Positions 12,167 to 24,995 of a stretch of 64,000 nt of DNA are shown here, piece by piece. The number at the start of each line of letters is the position of its first letter. Position 1 is the stretch's first letter. The notes below the pieces were generated by a model. That model did no database searches, was not told where the DNA came from, and worked only from the letters and a program-made list of their open reading frames with translations. A program made the translations under genes and the position numbers. Source of the DNA: Gracilaria domingensis (lineage: Eukaryota; Rhodophyta; Florideophyceae; Gracilariales; Gracilariaceae); the NCBI GenBank assembly GCA_022539475.1, contig VCMS01000222.1:62001-126000 (forward strand), given 5' to 3'.

Positions 12167-15100
12167 CGTCTGTGATTATATAGCTCGTATCCTGGGTAAG
12201 CACGATAAGCTTGCGGCGGAGAAACGAGCATGACGAGCATGAAATCTCCATCAGCCTCCGAATGTTCGATCAATAGTGATGTCACCGGCACCGGTGTAAA
12301 TCGTCATAGATTTATCATTAATCTAGAGGAAGCCTAATGGTTGTGAGCTGGCCCAAATGTTCTCTTTGTCTCGAATGGCATGGTACCTGTTCGAAACGCG
12401 AAGCTGCTGTGAAATGCCATCAGTTCTTTCATCGTGGTCATTTACAGCAAAGCCTTTTAGCTCTCCACATCTCGATACAACTTTTCATTCTCAACGACAG
12501 ACATTTCGCTGTCCAACTGGGAACAGCACAATTCTTCACTGGGAGTCAAAGACTTGAAGTCAAGAGTCTAGAAAACCAACCGGATCGGTGGATCCAATGC
12601 GAGTCAAATTGTATCTATTTCATTCCATAGAGACCTTTTTTTCTCTGTTATGTGAATATTTGCGCGTAAGCAACTTCGTACACGAGGACACGCTGTAAAC
12701 AATATTGTTTTTCGTCTAGAATTGAAGTTTTTTGAATATGTGGTTTGGACATGTGTGTTAAATGCCGCAAAGACAGTAATCAAGAATTATTATGTTTTCA
12801 TTGCATACTATGGCCTTTAAATTAGTCGATATTCTCGCTCTATGTAAAGGGGAACTTATTTGAATGGCGTAGAAATTTATGCCTCGGTTTTCGGTTTCTT
12901 GCTGGTAAGAACTCCAAGAAACTCTTTCAAGCAATTTCCTTAGTTGCTGCATAAAACTCGGTTTTAGTTCCAATGAGTTTAAATGGTCTAATCGAGATGG
13001 TGATTTATTGGAACGCACGGTAGCACACGACGTTACTGTGGACACGCAGGCGCATATGCTGATCTTGGGTTGCTGGGTTGCTGGCGTCGCACCCAAATCG
13101 TGGGTGACACTCTACTTGAAAACCAAAGCGAAAGGCCCCAGCTTCGATCTTCTTCTCTGCCCTCAGCTGCTTCGCGCTCAGCTGCTTCGCTCTTCGCCAG
13201 TTTGGTCCTCGTCTTTGGGCCTTGCGTTTGGTCTTTTTTTCCCCTCCCGCCGCTTCCCATAATTTTGCTGTTTTACAGTGTGTTTCTATCGCGTTCGGAA
13301 CATGACGAGTGACTGTCATGTGCGCATACCGACTTGCGCAGGGCGTCATTTTAGCACAACAGGGCAAGTGTTGAGGTCAGGATGCCCACAGAGAACGAAA
13401 GAAACTGTCCGCTCGAATGCGGACGTTACCAAAAACTGGAACTTAATATAGTTCTGTGAGAAGCACGATGCTTCCCTTGTTCTGGCTGTGCGTAGGTAGT
13501 GGAACAAGTTTCATTGTATCGTTTCAGTTCCAGGGACTTTAAATTTTCTATCATATTGTTTCACACAGCTCTATGAGCCATCTTTTCTGTTTTGGTGAGG
13601 GAAAAGTGTCCCAGTAAGCACCGAAAACACTAGCTGAAGTACAAATTAATCTAGCTACACGAGCATCTAGAAAATGCATAATATCCCCGAAAGGAACTAC
13701 AGGCGTGGGTGCGTGGGAGGAAAGACAGACCTATAGAAGTGCCTTCGTCGTAGTCCATGAGAATTGTGACGAATCGACGCTGGTCGACTTCAGCTGCCCG
13801 CTGCCGCTCCGATGACAACCACAAGAACAGAACGACCATCCATCGGGCAGAACCAGCAAAGATCTAGTCACAGTCCTCAAATTTCCAATAAATCCACTTC
13901 CTTGTCCGGACAAATCCAATATAGTTTTCGAGTTCAAAGTAATAATTCTCCCTTTTCGGGGACATATACTGAACCTTCTACATTTCTATTGGTCTAATAT
14001 TGTCTCCCTGAATGAGATAATCCCACTCGTTCAGACTGGTGCTGGAGGCATGTACGAGATTCTTAATTAAAACAATTTCTCCATAGAATAATATCTTTGG
14101 TTCTTGCTTAATGGAGACAGTTTGTACTATTTCTCGTCAAAAACGGTGTCATAGGCTTCCAGCATGTTCTTCGAAGAAGAAAAATATAGGACTGGAAGGC
14201 AAACTATGATATTTGACCGTAAAAAGTATTGTCCAAATAAAAATTTGGCTCCTACACAAGGACATATATTTCCTGGGCATTTAAGGAAAGGGACACCTGA
14301 AATGAAATGAAAGGAAATCAAATATCTTTCGAAAGATATACACTGTGTCAAGAACAACGGAATGAATCACGAGAAAAAGCAAAAAGATATCCATTGAATT
14401 TTACGAGACCCTATTCACCAAGACACAGAAGCTTAAGGAAGAGTGACATTTCAAAATAAAAGATGGGCTGTCCAGCAAAAGAAGGAGGTGCGCGTACACC
14501 GCTCAGTGGAAAATGTTGTCAATATGAGAGTCATCATTCTGTGCACCTTTGCCCAAGTTTTACGTTGGGGCGGAGAAGATGGACAAAGTGCAACAAAAGT
14601 AACTCTTTACCATTCAACTCTGAACGAAATGGTCATTGGGAGCCCCATTGTCGGACGTGTTCTCATCCGGAAAGATGTCATTGGAGAGAACGTTGTGAAA
14701 ATTGCCTATACTGGTTTATCAGGTGCTTGTATTGTTATAAGAGTCTTTGTGAGGGGTGTGCATGCACCCAATACAACTCTGGAAAACCATCTCCACTCGG
14801 AGGTCAGATCTGAAATTTGAAACGCCTGTAAACCCTTTGCCAGTCCTTACTGGTTCAAGAAAATCTTCCATACAAAAGTAAAAACAATAAGCGTGTGAAA
14901 GCCACAATCGTTATTACATGTGCTAGTGATAGCCATCTTCTCTCGTATAAAATAATGTTTCAAGGTACGCAGAAGATAATTTATCATGACGATGCGCATT
15001 TTACGTCCATATGCGTAGATGACTGAACGGATCAAGATGACATCAGTGCTTAGAGAGGCAACCTTCTCTAAAAAACGGATGCAAAGCTTCTTTGAAAACA

Positions 15101-16309
15101 GTTTGTTGCGAATACCCTGTTTAAAGTCGCAAATGTTTCGAATGTCTTTCATTAGTTAACTTCTTTTTAAATACAGAAAAGTACTTTATTCGTGCAAAGT
15201 ACGAAAAATGTGATGCAAAGACTTGGAAAAGTCTGAGCATTTCTGCCAAATATCTGTTAAGTGGAAGAATAAAATACAAAACATTTTTTCGAATGCTGTT
15301 CAAGTACGCGTATCCAAAACGTTTGCCTACAAATATTTCTGCTAGAGCAGAATTTAATTTTGTTGGCATGTGTCAGATCCACACGAAAAAAAACAACCAA
15401 AACCCACACGCGACAAATAGGGCCTCCTCGGCACTGTGTCTGGAGCGGGGCTAAATCTTCCAACAGGAATGCACGGGACTTTTTATTCACGGCTCCCATA
15501 CATATCCGGATCATTTCGTAGTCTAGTTTAAAACATCTTTGTTATGACTATGAAGTTCTGAAATAAACGCCAAATGTCCCTCAACAATACCATGAGAGTA
15601 TAAATACTATACTAAACGCACACAGATGCGTTGCGTTCGCGGTAATCCGAAATGCGACCCCTAAGAGGTCCTACATGACGTAAAACAAGTGTTCTTGAAC
15701 TCGAGTACGCCTGTGCACAAAAAGGTGTGTTCGCACATAGTTTGGAATATTTGTCGAGTATCATACTGGCTTTTGCCACAGGTCGTCTCGTATCCTACGT
15801 TTTTGGATCTGTCCAGGTGTGCATTAGATTATTTAATGTAGTTAAACTAATGTATTGGTTACAATATAAAAAGTGACCTCTCGGTCACCTTCACCTCTAG
15901 TAAAGGGTAACCCAGTCCGGCCCTGGACTGCTTTTGACTGCGCAAAGTGTACAAATCCTTCAGAACGGTCACCGCGTACGGTAAAGAATATACCGGCATC
16001 CTTCGAGATCATTCAGGCATTTTTGACTGATTGTTGCTATTGCCCTTGAGCGTACTTTCTCTCTGGACATCTTTCTACTTGCAGATATTTGCTTAATCAC
16101 AAGTGGTAGATCTGCCAACTCTTTATAGAGATATTCACCGCGCGCGCGTAATACACGTTACCCTCTCCTGCTGCTGGGTCTGATGCTACTTGTGGCATGC
16201 CCTGCCAGGGGTTTGCTTATTGTCCTTACCCTTTTTTCCTCTTTTGGCCTAAGAGTTTCAGTGCCCACTGGTGCCGTTTACCACTGTCGACTCCGTTTTC
16301 GGATCTTCA
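12167..16309. other. Long intergenic stretch without a supported gene
   Basis: AT-rich sequence with only short frames on both strands. A small hairpin, GTGACC-TCTC-GGTCAC, lies at about 15872-15887. Nothing resembles a known domain or RNA gene. Confidence 0.5.
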
Positions 16310-16637
16310 CCAAGCCTGTTTCTGAAATGAACACCCTTCTTCGTGCCTCGGAAATCCAGTATATCTAGGATGGTTGTCCGCGTGAAACCTTATGTCATCG
16401 CAACGACACGTATCAGGGCCTGAATCGCCTGAAGCCGGCGCCTGCAAGGCGCTCGCGCTCGACAAACTAACTTCTGGTGTTATAGGTTGGGCCAGTGATA
16501 CCGAAAGAAGAACATGTTTACTTTGACAACAACAACTAATTAAAGGGCAGCTAACTGGCTGAGAAGAAAGTGCGTACATGTTCTTTTTGATATCATCTCC
16601 AGGCTCAAGCAGGTTGGTCTCGGTAGATCTATGTAGA
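16310..16637 (-). repeat. Dispersed repeat, copy B (inverted)
   Basis: Inverted counterpart of 1922-2245. In this copy the sequence before TTGGTATCTAC does not match the possible LTR upstream of copy A, so the shared unit seems to start at that point. Confidence 0.7.
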
Positions 16638-17732
16638 TACCAAACTCAATGGTATCACTGTTTCACGAGTGAAGTGCTTTGCGTTTTCAGAAATACGGCG
16701 CAACAGTTGCCAATAACGTGGACGCAATGGGCGCCGATTGGAACGGCAGCAACTGAAAAGAACATGCGCGGCATTGACGGCGATGACGGTGATGCGATGC
16801 ACGCGCCACGCTCCGCTCATTCTCCAATGGGGCGCTTTCTTCCGGCCGAGCGCATTCGCTTCGAATTGAACTGGGCGCATGCCAAGGCGCCGCCACCCCA
16901 TCTTGGCCATTGAACAAGTACGAACACGCTTGATGGCGTGGATACGAATATGCGGTATGCAAGTGGTACTTACTGAACACTTGCGGTGGATTTATGTACG
17001 CCTATGCGAAGCTGAAACATATACGTGAGCGTGGTTGAGTTGTTACCGTGGCTTTTCATTTCGATTCCCATTGTCCACCGTTTCCTTACTTTTTTCTGTG
17101 TGTCGTGCACGTCGTCTTATTCAATGATGCGTTCTGATGTCAAAGAGAAGTGTTTTCTCATCCAGGTTTGGTTGAGCACATTCATGGAACCAGGACAAGG
17201 TTAAAGTTGAGAAATGATAGATACAGAAAGTCATCCGTTGGTTTTGCAAACCAGACATGTTTGAACAGCGGGTCATAGTTTTATAGATACTCTTTCAGTC
17301 ATCATTTCCCTTTGTGCCCATGTAGCGTTGTAGCGTAGAAGGTCTATAATATTTCTGTCATCTAAATCCTAGTCTAGGATGGATTACATTCTCTCATGCA
17401 GATCTTGTTGTGTTTGCACTCAACAAATGAAACGAAGCCTTCCATAACTTTTGAAAGTGCAAATGCAATATAATCAAACGCCCATGAAAATTGAAACGCA
17501 GAATCGGAGTCATCATTGACACGCAGCTTCGACTGGCGACGCGGGATGCTTCTTTCAAGCATTGTGAGTCGTCAGGAGAAAAGTTGTTCTCAATGTGGCA
17601 AACGAGTAACGGGACCAGATGCATCTATTTTGACGTTCCTTCTACTAGCGCGAGGTGCTGAATGAGTTGGGATAGGGCTCCACGGACTCGTGGTTCATTG
17701 TGAGTGATAAGAGTTTCGCATAAGTTGAGATT

Positions 17733-18270
17733 ATGGGCTGTTTGTCGCGTTTGAAGGAGCCTAGAGACGGCGACACAGGCAGACCCGTTTGTTCACGGGC
17801 GTGGGCGAGCGCGCATGTGGCAAAGAAACGCTATGTGCAATACGCAGCCGAGCTAGATGACGTGTCCGTGCCCTGGCTGCGAGAGCGCAGGCGCACCATC
17901 ACCAGCCTGCGCGTGGTCACGGAGTAGCGCGGCGGTGACGGCAAGCGGCGAGAGAGCGGGGCGTGAGCGCGTGGGGAGCGAGGCTCAGCAGCTAAATGGC
18001 AAGATCTGTAAGGCAGACTTTGCAGACGACGACGACGACTGGGATCTGCTGAACCGACAGTCCATCGACGTGGCGTTCTAGCCGGCGGCATCGGGCAGCG
18101 TGCGCTCGCGGGCCAACCTCAAGGCGGACAGCGCGCAGCTTCGCTGGATTGGTGGCGAGCAAGAGTGAGCGGCATTCATCACGCACGTGAGGCTGAACGA
18201 GCTGTTGGAGCACAAGCGCCGGGAGTGGGACGAGTTCCGCGTGTCTAACGAGCTAGCGCGCAAGTGATAT
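17733..18270 (+). pseudogene. Decayed gene relic of unknown type
   Basis: GC-rich segment whose frame starts at an ATG (MGCLSRLKEPRDGDTG) and has a protein-like run with DFADDDDDWDLLNRQS and LNELLEHKRREWDEFRV, broken by at least three stops and a frame change. Its GC content contrasts with the AT-rich flanks and is similar to the transporter relic 1.1 kb downstream, so both may come from one lost genic segment. I cannot name the product. Confidence 0.3.
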
Positions 18271-19324
18271 AGTGCAATATCTGCAAGCAGTAAAACACTA
18301 TGAAAACGTTCGGGATCTTTCTCTACGGAGGGCAGCCAGCGAACAGGGCCCCTCTGAAATGGCACGGCTAGCCGGGTGTAAGACCGGGGCCAAACCGTCA
18401 GGACGGAGCGTGGAGAGTTGAGCAGAGAAAGCAAACCACGTGTGTGGATTGTACCTTTCTAGAAGATCGGTATCACGAAGTGGGGCAGGAACGTAAAAGC
18501 GAAGAGGCACCCACGTAGGTATAATGACCTCAAGAGAAAAAGGGGGCAAAAGGATACGGCGTACAGCGGGGTGTTTCCTGTACGGAATTGAAACGCGACG
18601 AAAGCGGTTGACAATCCCACGATTGCGTTTCTTAGGGGAAGCAGGGTGGATAGCCGAGCTGTTGCAACGGGAGACCTTCCGATAAGAAGTTGTGCACCAC
18701 CGAAGGCGAGAGAGGCGAGAGAAGAGATCCTGAAGTAGAATTACCCTCGTTGGGGAACTTTACTGGGCGCGACAGCGGCGACGGCGGCGCGCTAAGTAGT
18801 GCGCTCCCAAAATTAATAAATAATACTAACTAAAACACCCACAACTGTGTCCAACAGCCACGTGTAGTGGTCAGCCTCCCATCAGCTCCACCATGTCCCA
18901 CGTGTCCAAACCATCTCGATGGCAACCACTAGTTATTACCAGCCGTATACTGGTATGTACCAGGCAAACCCTTGAACGAGAATTATGACTAAGTCCGTTA
19001 AAATCCTCATAGATGAGCCCTGGACTACAAGTGGTGCCGCTGCGGCGCAGCGACTACGCCGAAGAGCACCAGTCGCGCTGCCCCGCGCTGCACCGCGCTC
19101 TCGCTTCCGCCGATGTGCGCGCACGCGCTGGTGTGCGAGTTCGAGCTGCGATAAGTTGCAATATAGTGCCCCTAGAATAGCTACGAAGCTCCCGCCGTCC
19201 TCCGCGTCCGCCATTGCCGCCAACGATAGACAGAGACGCCTTGGGTCGCAAGCCGCCGCCGCAGGGCTTCTCACCGCGTTAGCTGCTGTCGCTCCCAGTC
19301 GGGCTGGTCGGGCCGCAGTTCTCA

Positions 19325-19655
19325 GGGAGACTACGTCACCAAAGCGATGCCCGAGCTCGAGCTCAGCAACCGCTTTGTATTGTACGCCTGGCTGGCCAGC
19401 CCCATCGCCGGCATTGTCATGCAGTTCGTCATCGCTCTGCTGTCCGAGCGCCGCTAGTCGCGCCTAAAGCGCCGCCGCTCTTTTCTCATCGTTGGCACCG
19501 CCTTTGCGATCGCGTGTCTGCTCAACTTTTAATTCGCGCGCTAGGTCGCTGGGCGACGTCGCTGATGCTCCGTTCTGCCGTTACGAAATCTCCGTCCCCG
19601 TGCTTTCCTTCTGGATGCTCGACTTTGAAAGAAACCGCCGGTGGCAGGAGTAGCG
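19325..19655 (+). pseudogene. Sucrose-transporter-like (MFS, GPH type) pseudogene
   Basis: The translated frame reads DYVTKAMPELELSNRF, then a membrane segment LYAWLASPIAGIVMQF, ALLSERR-stop-SRLKRRRSFL, another membrane segment, and after a frame change VPVLSFWMLDFERNRR. The order (helix, cytosolic RRR loop, helix, then the FWMLD motif) is that of the N-terminal half of sucrose/H+ symporters of the SUT/SLC45 group. Stops at about 19456 and 19530 and a frameshift at about 19532 show it is dead. The first stop fits a CAG-to-TAG change. Confidence 0.6.
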
Positions 19656-19659
19656 AAGT

Positions 19660-21318
19660 AGTGGCTTGAATTAGAACCTGTTTTGGAACGTGTCGGCACT
19701 CTGTTGGAATTTTCGTCATAACTTGCAGCACAGAGTTCAAAAGTTTGAATCCACCATACTTTAGAATTGTATACATAGCTCACTCTTTCCAAAGCATATA
19801 AGTAGATTGGAAACCACGCTTACCTCATTTGACTGCAAAGCTCTTACTGGGGTGGACGCTCGCTAATCAGCTCAAAATGTCAAGCCAATTTTAGCAAAAA
19901 TAAAGTAAATACTAGCGCTAACAGTAGTTTGGTACACTGACGAAATGTGCGCGCTTATATATAGAATGATCCCTTTTTTTCAATCAATCAGTCATATTCT
20001 AATAAAATTATTTAAAAATATGCGCCATGTCACACGGCGCATTTAACTCGTTTTTTGAAACCTTGCTGTGATTGGATCACTGCCATACCATCAAATGAGC
20101 CCCTGAGAAAAACTTTCCTTCCATGCAAACATTTGGGAGAAGTATCCCAGGTGACATCAGAAAATGAAGTTCTTCTACGAGCCACGTTTAGACGCAATGT
20201 CTCCCATTGCTTCCAAATCGGAGGTGACAAAGATCTAAACATCATCGTAATAACTTGCAAAAGAAAACAAAAGAGGAAAACGTTTCGCTGAGTTTTGATT
20301 TCTTTCGTGCTGCTTTTTAAGACGGAAGAATCCATGGAAGCATTGACAAAACGATAAACGACTGCCTACGCCAGGTACAACAAAGTATTAACACATGTAA
20401 AATAATTACTTTTCTATAGAGGAAATGAGCAACACAAGCGGTAACAGGAATATATCGTTTAGATAAATGTACCCATCTTCATCAATATCTCTTTGAGATC
20501 CTTTCACATGTTTATTCGAGAAAACATTAGTTAAATCAATCAATCAATCTGCTTTCAACCATTCTCCATGCACGTAAGAAAAAACTATTATAGAATAGCC
20601 GGATTTTAGATTATCAAAGCATTGGATAATGTCTGAACGTGAGTTCAATGATTACATCATTTTTCTGCTTGCAATATTTTTGTAACATGATAATTAATAA
20701 TAGAAAAAGAATAAGATAACTCATAGGCCTTAAACTACATATGCTCTGGTTTCGTGCCAATGAAATTTGCGGGAGGTATTTTGAGAATCAACGAAATGAA
20801 AACTATGTAGTCCTGCACCGTAAGTTCCCTGAAACTTATACGAGACAAATCACAGTGTACGATAGCATTGTTCTCAACCCCAAACGCTTTTACATTCATT
20901 GTTCCTTCCATGAACACGTACCTGTTGACACAACAGCTTTGTCTTTCGCTTTTGTGAGAATCTCTTTAGAGCACATTTTTGTATCAACACAAACCGCCAA
21001 GTAACCTACCGGATCTTCGACAGAAAGCATAGTATCGGTTCCATTGTCACAGCACTTGTCAATCCCGCCACAAATTTCAACTGTAGAAGAGCAAAAACTG
21101 CCAGCAAATGTGGAGTGAAACATTTGGCAAAGGACGTCTGAAGAAGGAAGACTCTTTTGAATTGTAGGGTGCCAATTTCCAATATCAGGCCTCCAATACT
21201 TCCATCGTTTAGGGAAAACATTGGAAGATGCGAAGAGCTGCGAGAGGCTCTCCAACCTATCATATCAGAAATAGACACATTGTGCACACATCGGGAATTC
21301 CCGTTGCATTCATTAGTT
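19660..21318. other. AT-rich intergenic stretch
   Basis: Only short frames with no recognisable domains are present. I see no RNA gene or element end. Confidence 0.45.
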
Positions 21319-21810
21319 TCAATATAAAACTGAGATAAACATGTCTCTTTGGCATTTACACCGATGCTCAGAAGCCCAGTACAGTCGGCAATATATATAA
21401 AACGCAATCCTTGCCTCTTCTGGTTGTTCGTAACTGAGTCTACCAAACGTGTTTTCGACTATTGCGCATCTGAAATTCGACACTTTTACCAATTCGTTTT
21501 GCAAAACCCCTTCTCTTGCTGCTAAACGTCGTTGCACTACGCCAATATTCTTGGCTAATTCAGTACCGAAATCGAAATTACGGAGAGTTTTAACCGAGAT
21601 TTTAGATTTCTTCTTCGGTGATTCCTCGCTAAGACTTCGATTGTTCTTTTTCGGTAACATAGCAGTTACAGCTGACGAGAAAGACGGATAAATTTCATCG
21701 TCATCATGGTCAAACGATCTGAAGACGTTTGGGTCAGTCAAGTTTTTGTGAATGATGTTCCGTCTTTCGCTGAAAGAAGGCGAGCGATAAGAGAGTGAGG
21801 AAGTTTGCAA
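21319..21810 (-). CDS. Hypothetical protein with basic nuclear-type motif
   Basis: A 163-aa frame with a Ser-rich N-terminus, an acidic patch (DHDDDEIYPSF) and a PKKKSKISVK basic cluster that could be a nuclear signal. The last third overlaps another open frame at 21006-21446, so the end is uncertain; the region may be part of an old transposable element. No family is recognised. Confidence 0.25.
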   Translation of the reverse strand: MQTSSLSYRSPSFSERRNIIHKNLTDPNVFRSFDHDDDEIYPSFSSAVTAMLPKKNNRSLSEESPKKKSKISVKTLRNFDFGTELAKNIGVVQRRLAAREGVLQNELVKVSNFRCAIVENTFGRLSYEQPEEARIAFYIYCRLYWASEHRCKCQRDMFISVLY

Positions 21811-21905
21811 TCACAGTAATGTTAGTAGTGTAGAAGGGCTACGAATCTGTTAAAATCGATGCTTATCGAGTATAAAAAGTGCAGCTCTATCAGATGTTTT
21901 GTTAA

Positions 21906-22040
21906 AGAGATACTCATGGCTTGAATTTGGTTGAGGAGCAATCTTTATAGCTGCCACGCAAAAGCGTGACCGCCATGAGTTGCTTGTACTGTTGGAGAGA
22001 TATTCATGCCATGAATTTGTTTGAGCCGCATTCATTATGG
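21906..22040. repeat. Imperfect 47-bp direct repeat
   Basis: AGAGATACTCATGGCTTGAA at about 21906 recurs as AGAGATATTCATGCCATGAA at about 21997, and similarity extends through the following TTTGGTTGAG/TTTGTTTGAG. The copies start about 90 bp apart. Confidence 0.5.
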
Positions 22041-22049
22041 CGATGTGAT

Positions 22050-23587
22050 CACCCAAATTTGTGATCACTATAAAACACTTCCGTGAGCTGGCGCGTTAGC
22101 TCCGTTTATTTTTTTGCATTCAGCATATAAGATCAGCGCCTTGAGTAGATCTTCAGATACTCTAAAAACCTTGGATGAAAGCTTCGCATACATTCCTCTA
22201 GAAGTCAAAAACTTCACACTAGCGTCTAACAGGACATAAATGCCTGTAACAGTCATCATCACCTTGAAAAAAGCAAGTAAGTACAAGACCTTTTTGATAA
22301 AGTGTATTCTTTATTTGGATTTTCTTTTAGTTCAAGTTCCGAACAGATTCCACACATGTTGATTTTCTCGCATCGAATCTGCTGTAAAGCATAAAACAAA
22401 ATTCTTTTGTATTGATTATTCTCGGTTTTTGAGTACATATCAAATAAAAGTTCTGCAATTACAGAAGGCAAGAAATTAATCCAAAGGAAAATCTTCGAAG
22501 TTTGTATAAAACTTATGAATAAGTACTGGTGGAATTTGACTGAGCTGTTGAGATGAACCTTTTCTCTTCAAAAACTGTCCAGATAACAATTATAAAACTT
22601 CACACTTCAGATTTGAATGAGTAGGTGTCTTTTACGTTCTCATCAATCACGTATGCAGTGCTCTATTTAACATCGTTGTAATAAATCATGAACAATTGAT
22701 ATTACTATGAAATGCCACAACCAGATTCATCTTGCTCCCCGTACTATGCAATGCAATGCGATGGCAACATACTTGCTGGCATATGACGCAGTGAACAACT
22801 CTTGCCCTCCAATAGACGTTAAGGTTGTGTCCTGAAAACTAACTGAAATAACTACTACAGTCATATTTGAGTGGAATCAACAAGAAACAAATTACAACAT
22901 TTCTCAGTTCATTACCCTCAAAGCAAAAATTCTTATGGTTTAATCCCTTCCAATCAATTCAATCTAGATAAGGTCCCTAATCTCCATTTGTTTACTTGTT
23001 TGAAACGCTTATCACATACTTTGGTTATACAGAAGTTGCCCAGTGTGAATCAGTTGTACTTCAAACTCAGCCCGTTGTTATACATTCTCCATTCTGTTTC
23101 GGGCACTCGATCTTTATTTGAAACTAACCAACCATGGAAGGTTTTCAGGCATCAGATCAGAACACTTTTGCATTCACCCTTTGACCTACTCTACAACGAT
23201 ATTGGAATCTACAACAATCATGGTTCCCATAAGCACTTTGTCCGCTGCTCGGAAACGCTCGCAAAGAGCAAAACAGAATTCTGACAGGGCAAAAAGGTCT
23301 CGTTATCAGCGTAGAGTACTGCAACACCGCATTCATTCTGAAACGACTTCAGAAACAACTGCTTTACAAAATTTGTTGAATCAGTTCGAGAAAAGTCACT
23401 AAGAAATATTGTTCACAACAGAGCAGAGCCACTTCCTTCTTGTCTCTTGAACAAAACAATTGTTGAATGTATGAAACTAATAAGAGAACAAATGAAAACG
23501 GATTTTCTGAATTACAAGCATGTCATAGAGCCTGGTAACTGTCAGATAAAGAAAAAAAAGACCTTTATTCAGCAGAACAGGAGAGTT
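22050..23587. other. Mostly non-coding; possible element N-terminal relic
   Basis: A frame at 23118-23402 has a Lys/Arg-rich part (RAKRSRYQRRVLQHR) of the kind seen at the N-termini of Helitron proteins, and a Helitron lies downstream. This link is weak. Nothing else is recognisable. Confidence 0.3.
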
Positions 23588-23905
23588 CTAAGCGTCCAGC
23601 AAGCGGGCCTCCAGGGCCCTCGTGAAGCGGCGAAGGGTCCGGAGGAGCCGGACGAGGGCAGCGTAGGCGAATCGGCTTGGACGCTGCGCATTCATGCCAT
23701 CCTTGACGCACCTGTACGCGTCCTGCCATCCAGCACGGTACGCACGCGACAGGTGAAAATTGGAAATTTGCGACGGTGGAGCGCTCGAGAAGCCAGCAAT
23801 GCCGGGGGTCGCGCGGAATTCGGCGACGAATTCTACATCGTCCTCGTCAGGCTCGGATTTGATGCGGGTAGCAAGTACAGGAGAAGAAGGAAACGGAGCG
23901 GACAT
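23588..23905 (-). CDS. Small hypothetical protein
   Basis: A 105-aa frame starting at ATG 23905-23903. The composition is protein-like: an acidic N-terminal part with IKSEPDEDDVEF, then an Arg-rich amphipathic C-terminus (RLLRTLRRFTRALEAR). An AATAAA polyadenylation signal on the same strand (23569-23564) lies only about 20 bp after the stop, which supports a real transcript. The longer plus-strand frame covering it has a less natural composition and is treated as its shadow. No known domain. Confidence 0.45.
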   Translation of the reverse strand: MSAPFPSSPVLATRIKSEPDEDDVEFVAEFRATPGIAGFSSAPPSQISNFHLSRAYRAGWQDAYRCVKDGMNAQRPSRFAYAALVRLLRTLRRFTRALEARLLDA

Positions 23906-24029
23906 GTCGGGAAGTGGTTGAGAGTGGCTGTGACAGTTAAAGAAGTGCGAGAGCTCTTACACTAATACACACGTGCAAACCAACCTGCTGAGAGTGACAA
24001 GACGTCACGGAAGCAGATGCCTATCACAT

Positions 24030-24095
24030 GGTAAGCACTCTCAGCAACGGTAGGCACTCTCAGCAATGGTAAGCACTCTCAACAACAGTTAGCAC
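24030..24095. repeat. 19-bp tandem repeat, about 3.4 copies
   Basis: Unit GGTAAGCACTCTCAGCAAC at 24030-24048, 24049-24067 and 24068-24086 with one or two changes each, then a partial copy. Short minisatellite; no gene function is evident. Confidence 0.85.
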
Positions 24096-24774
24096 ATGAA
24101 GCAGAACGGGCCATGAAACGCGTGATGACAAAACAATGGAACACAAGCAGTACGTAGAAATAATGAGAGTGTTACGTAGAAATGTTTGGTGCTTCTAGAA
24201 CAATCTAAAACGATTCTTAATTGGACGAAGCCATTTCTTTTCTCCCAGATTCTCTTGAAATCGATCTAGAGAAGATATTTTAGGGCTCGCGACGTGGAGA
24301 AATTGTCTGGAACCTTTTAAATAGCTCTTCAGAAGGCTTTAGATGGCTAGGAACGCCGGAGAATGATCTGATAAGGGGCTAGCAAGGCAACAAAGTGTCT
24401 AGAAAGTTCTTGCGAGATGTGTAGAAATTAGAAAAACCTAGAAACAATTTCTACGATATGCTACGCTCAAATAAAAGCTAGGATAAAGGGTACCAATCGT
24501 CTTTATAAACAAGGTGGCATTCGAGTTGACCCTTCTTCAGTCCTCTCCGACCACCGACCACCGACGACACCCCCACATAAACAGCAACACCTGCTGGTCA
24601 ACCTTTCCCTCAACCTTTCCTCTTTCCCTCCCTTTAGTGTGGTGGGCTTCCCTCTATCTACATCCCCCCTCCTTCTCTTGGCCGCTTGGTGGCTCCGGCC
24701 TTCCTTTCGTTCTTTTCGTTTTTCTCTTTTTGCCTACGTCTGGGGATTGGCTCCTACTATCTCCTCTCATTGTT

Positions 24775-24995
24775 TTCGAGCTCGTGTCTGAAGTTTGGTA
24801 CGGGCTTTTGCCGTTTGAATTCGAACTTGCGTCTGACGTTTGATCCGGGTTTTTGCCGTTTCATTTCGAGTCCTTGTCCGTCGTTTGGCACAGCCTTTGG
24901 CCGACTCGTTTCGAGTTCGTGCCTGAAGCTTGGTACGGACGTCAGCCGTTTATTATTCGAGCCTTCGTCTGGAGTTGACGTGAGCTTTTGCCGTT
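24775..24995 (+). repeat. 45-bp tandem repeat (15 codons), five copies
   Basis: Copies start TTCGAG at about 24775, 24820, 24865, 24910 and 24956; unit length is 45 bp, 46 in the fourth. A hydrophobic, Phe/Ser/Cys-rich frame (24686-25342) runs through it and would give 15-residue repeats, but no start signal or family supports it as a gene. A TATAAAC lies at about 24504. Confidence 0.75.

Noticed and set aside
23447-23965. 172-aa plus-strand frame
   Set aside because: It overlaps the more protein-like minus-strand gene at 23588-23905, which has a polyadenylation signal at the right place.
24030-24095. CRISPR-like short repeats
   Set aside because: The 19-bp units are directly joined without spacers, in a eukaryotic context; this is a minisatellite.
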